Shown in pieces: positions 62,000 through 64,000 of a DNA stretch of 64,000 bases; the stretch's first letter is position 1, and every line of letters starts with the position of its first letter. Source of the DNA: Tenacibaculum sp. M341. GTDB lineage: Bacteria > Bacteroidota > Bacteroidia > Flavobacteriales > Flavobacteriaceae. The stretch covers positions 124,001-188,000 of the forward strand of contig NZ_SJXJ01000002.1 of the NCBI RefSeq assembly GCF_004337695.1, in the 5' to 3' direction. Under the pieces are notes generated by a model that was not told the DNA's origin, did not search any database, and saw nothing but the letters and a program-made list of their open reading frames with translations. The translations under genes and the position numbers were made by a program.

Positions 62000-62032
62000 A
62001 AAAAGACCTCAGCAAAATGCTGAGGCTTTTTT
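62000..62032. terminator. Terminator between convergent genes
   Basis: CCTCAGC (62007-62013) pairs with GCTGAGG (62019-62025) around AAAAT, with an A-run on the left and a T-run on the right. It ends two bases before the stop of the large secreted protein gene and can serve both strands. Confidence 0.85.
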
Positions 62033-62033
62033 C

Positions 62034-64000
62034 TTACTTTTTAAATACTTTAATTGATTTTCTGTTTTTACCATCTTCAAATTGTAAGATGTAAAAACCA
62101 GTGTCAATAGAATTCACATTTATGATTAAGTTTTCACCGTCAAATGTTTTTTGAATAGGTAAAATTTTTCCATTAATTCCAATCAACTTTAATTTTTTAG
62201 CAACTTTATTAGAAGTTATTCCTTTTATAGTTAGCTTATTTTTGAAAGGAATAGGAAATACTTTTATACCATTAAAATCATGTAAATCTACATTTGGAGG
62301 CGTTTCTTGATTAGCTTCAATTGGAGAAGTTTCAAGTTCATTTACTTGACTTACAGCTGTTGGATTGTTGATGTATTTTACTGAAAACTCTGCAACAGAA
62401 GCCCATCTTTTATCATCTACTTCAGAAAGTGCTCTAAAATACAAATAGCGAGTTTTAAACTGTTCAAAGTCTGCTGATTGTTTTAAAGTAGATTTTTGAA
62501 AATTACCAGTTGATAATTGTTTCCAGTTACTTCCATCCCAACCAAAAAGAATATATTCTTTTACCATACCAGTAGTTCCCGATTGACGACCTTGATAGGT
62601 GAATCCAACCAAATCTTTCTGCTCACCTAAATCGATAGCTATATAATGAGGATGCGAAGTATTATCATCATACCAGTTAGAATGCCAATAAGTATTCGGA
62701 TCTCCGTCTGCAGCTTTTTCTTTAGAGTGATCAGCGTTTGTAGTTTCTTCACTGTTTGTTTCATAAACGACACAACCATTACAATCTTCTTTTATGTCTG
62801 GTTGATCGGTATTATCCTCTATTTTTACTTCAACTACATTAGAAAAATCTGAATAATCAGCACTATCGTAAGCTCTAACTCTGTAAGAATATGTTCCATT
62901 AGCTAGATTTTCATCAGTATACATAGTTAAATTATTTACATAATCAATTCTACTAAATCCTTGTCCATCATTTCTTTGAATAGTAAAGCCAGACTCGTTA
63001 TTAGAATTGTCTTTCCAAGTTAATGTTACATTTTTATCGTTGATAGTAGCTGCTAAATCACTCGGAGCAGTAATTTGATCAGTAGTAATATTTACTTTTA
63101 CTTCAATTACATTAGAGAAATCGGAATAATCAGGACCTTTATAAGCTCTCACCCTGTAGGTATATGTTCCATCAGCAAGATTTTCATCAGTATATGTAGT
63201 TTGATCATTTATAAAACCAAGTCTACTAAATCCTTGTCCATCATTTCTTTGAATAGTAAAACCAGATTCGTTGTTAGAGTTATCTTTCCAAGACAATGTT
63301 ACATTTTTATCATTTACAGTAGCAACTAAATCACTCGGAGCAATAATTTGATCATTTGTAGTGTCTTCACTATATAAATCAGATTCCCATATTCCTCTTC
63401 CATAAGTTGCTAAACGCAGTTTTCTTGTACCATAATGAATTTCTAAATCTGAAGTTTGTACCCCAGGAAGGTTTTTTGAAAAAGCAACCCATGAACTTAA
63501 ATCATCATTTGTATAATAAACCCCTGATTGCATACCTACATAGAGACCGTTTTTACTAGTGTCATCAAACACTAAACATTGAGCAGAAATGTTAGGTAAG
63601 TTTCCTTTAATATTTGTCCAGTTATTTCCAGCGTTAGTTGAAACATATACTCTAGAACCTGTTGCTGCAATTGCCACTCTTTCCGGATTGTTTGGATCAA
63701 CAGCAATAAAATTTACATCGCCTCTAAAGTTACTTACTTCAGTCCAAGTAGGATTGCTACTTTGACCATTTTTTGTTCTCCATACTCTACCTTCATCAGC
63801 AATGTATATATAGTTATTATTAGACTTTGCAATCGCCATTTCATCTAAATTATCCCCAATATTTATTCTTGAAGTAATGTTCGTCCAACTACCACTAGCA
63901 CCACCATTATTACTTCTGTATAAATTACTATAACCAACATAAATTTTTCTATTGTTAATAGGGTCCATCATAAAAGGAGTTACCCATTCTCCACTAAAGT
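62034..64000 (-). CDS. Secreted BNR/FN3/discoidin protein with T9SS tag, C-terminal part (enters from the right edge)
   Basis: The frame is open to the window edge (reading ...FSGEWVTPFMMDPIN), so the Met at 63971 is internal and the true start lies outside. About 655 C-terminal codons are visible. They comprise sortilin/BNR-type beta-propeller repeats (YVSTNAGNNWTNIKGNLP, GLYVGMQSGVYYTNDDLSSW), two near-identical FN3 domains, a discoidin-like (F5/8 type C) domain (about 405-535 from Met 63971; YWHSNWYDDNTSHPHYIAIDLGEQ) and a type A T9SS domain (VFPIPFKNKLTIKG, TGFYILQFEDGKNRKS). Such proteins are surface-exposed or released. The catalytic or binding target lies in the missing part. Confidence 0.87.
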   Translation of the reverse strand, partial: FSGEWVTPFMMDPINNRKIYVGYSNLYRSNNGGASGSWTNITSRINIGDNLDEMAIAKSNNNYIYIADEGRVWRTKNGQSSNPTWTEVSNFRGDVNFIAVDPNNPERVAIAATGSRVYVSTNAGNNWTNIKGNLPNISAQCLVFDDTSKNGLYVGMQSGVYYTNDDLSSWVAFSKNLPGVQTSDLEIHYGTRKLRLATYGRGIWESDLYSEDTTNDQIIAPSDLVATVNDKNVTLSWKDNSNNESGFTIQRNDGQGFSRLGFINDQTTYTDENLADGTYTYRVRAYKGPDYSDFSNVIEVKVNITTDQITAPSDLAATINDKNVTLTWKDNSNNESGFTIQRNDGQGFSRIDYVNNLTMYTDENLANGTYSYRVRAYDSADYSDFSNVVEVKIEDNTDQPDIKEDCNGCVVYETNSEETTNADHSKEKAADGDPNTYWHSNWYDDNTSHPHYIAIDLGEQKDLVGFTYQGRQSGTTGMVKEYILFGWDGSNWKQLSTGNFQKSTLKQSADFEQFKTRYLYFRALSEVDDKRWASVAEFSVKYINNPTAVSQVNELETSPIEANQETPPNVDLHDFNGIKVFPIPFKNKLTIKGITSNKVAKKLKLIGINGKILPIQKTFDGENLIINVNSIDTGFYILQFEDGKNRKSIKVFKK
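62808..63353 (-). repeat. Tandem duplication of an FN3 unit (2 x 273 bp)
   Basis: Units 63353-63081 and 63080-62808 each encode 91 residues beginning DQI(I/T)APSDL. They share long identical blocks such as NNESGFTIQRNDGQGFSR, differing mainly near the second half. The junction repeats the starting motif, so duplication appears recent. Confidence 0.85.

Noticed and set aside
1..64000. A defence, toxin-antitoxin, prophage or biosynthetic island
   Set aside because: The gene content is core or surface related, with no integrase, transposase, nuclease pairs or modular synthases; the AAA ATPase at 51398 has no partner gene.

Overview
The window is AT-rich bacterial chromosome from a member of the Bacteroidota, almost certainly a marine Flavobacteriaceae (Tenacibaculum/Polaribacter-like by gene content; the genus is inference). 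Supporting signs are promoters of the TTG-N19/20-TAnnTTTG type, few Shine-Dalgarno sequences, a SusC/SusD pair, type IX secretion (T9SS) C-terminal sorting domains, SprB-type repeats, an aerotolerance (Bat) operon and a Flavobacterium-type short-chain L-threonine dehydrogenase. Most of the window is orderly core genome. I see no CRISPR array, insertion sequence, prophage, tRNA or rRNA.

Layout. 1-7695 (-): the first 2565 codons of a giant SprB-like surface adhesin that runs off the left edge. 8106-10349 (-): a conserved small protein, a thioredoxin-like protein and threonine dehydrogenase. 10534-16124: a lipoprotein (+), a leftward cluster lrp-hupE-dCMP deaminase-ctp protease, and a rightward umuC-umuD pair. 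16182-20562 (-): SusC/SusD nutrient importer. 20781-29666 (+): moxR, a small unknown gene, DUF58 and batA-batE-type genes, tightly spaced or overlapping. 29730-34290 (+): a small unknown protein, two SulP anion transporters and a beta-carbonic anhydrase, plausibly a bicarbonate module. 34368-36995 (-): DUF5916 outer-membrane protein. 37320-40169 (+): rplM-rpsI-rpsB-tsf. 40249-46264 (-): two tandem paralogous secreted beta-helix proteins. 46785-50555 (+): pyrH, frr and an RND-type exporter. 50779-52471: a lipoprotein (+) and an orphan AAA ATPase (-). 52620-56208 (+): asnS, rpoN and a PAP2-like membrane protein. 56200-59305 (-): a beta-barrel protein, then a TolQ/ExbB-unknown-ExbD-ExbD energiser. 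59556-61999: type I asparaginase (-), membrane zinc metallopeptidase (+), a small exported protein (+). 62034-64000 (-): the C-terminal part of a secreted BNR/FN3/discoidin protein with a T9SS tag, entering from the right edge.

How the parts work together. Several genes serve the cell surface: the adhesin, the two beta-helix proteins and the right-edge protein would leave by T9SS, while SusCD and DUF5916 are outer-membrane proteins and the ExbB/ExbD cluster would energise TonB-dependent transport. The Bat operon and the SulP/carbonic-anhydrase operon are the largest co-directional blocks. No single locus is convincingly a new system. The points most worth following are the higher-order repeat and embedded jelly-roll domain of the adhesin, the 18-bp palindrome in front of the SulP/carbonic anhydrase genes, the hairpin between the two SulP genes, the long imperfect hairpin between rpsI and rpsB, the perfect palindrome at the umuDC promoter, and the cysteine-bearing insert in one ExbD.
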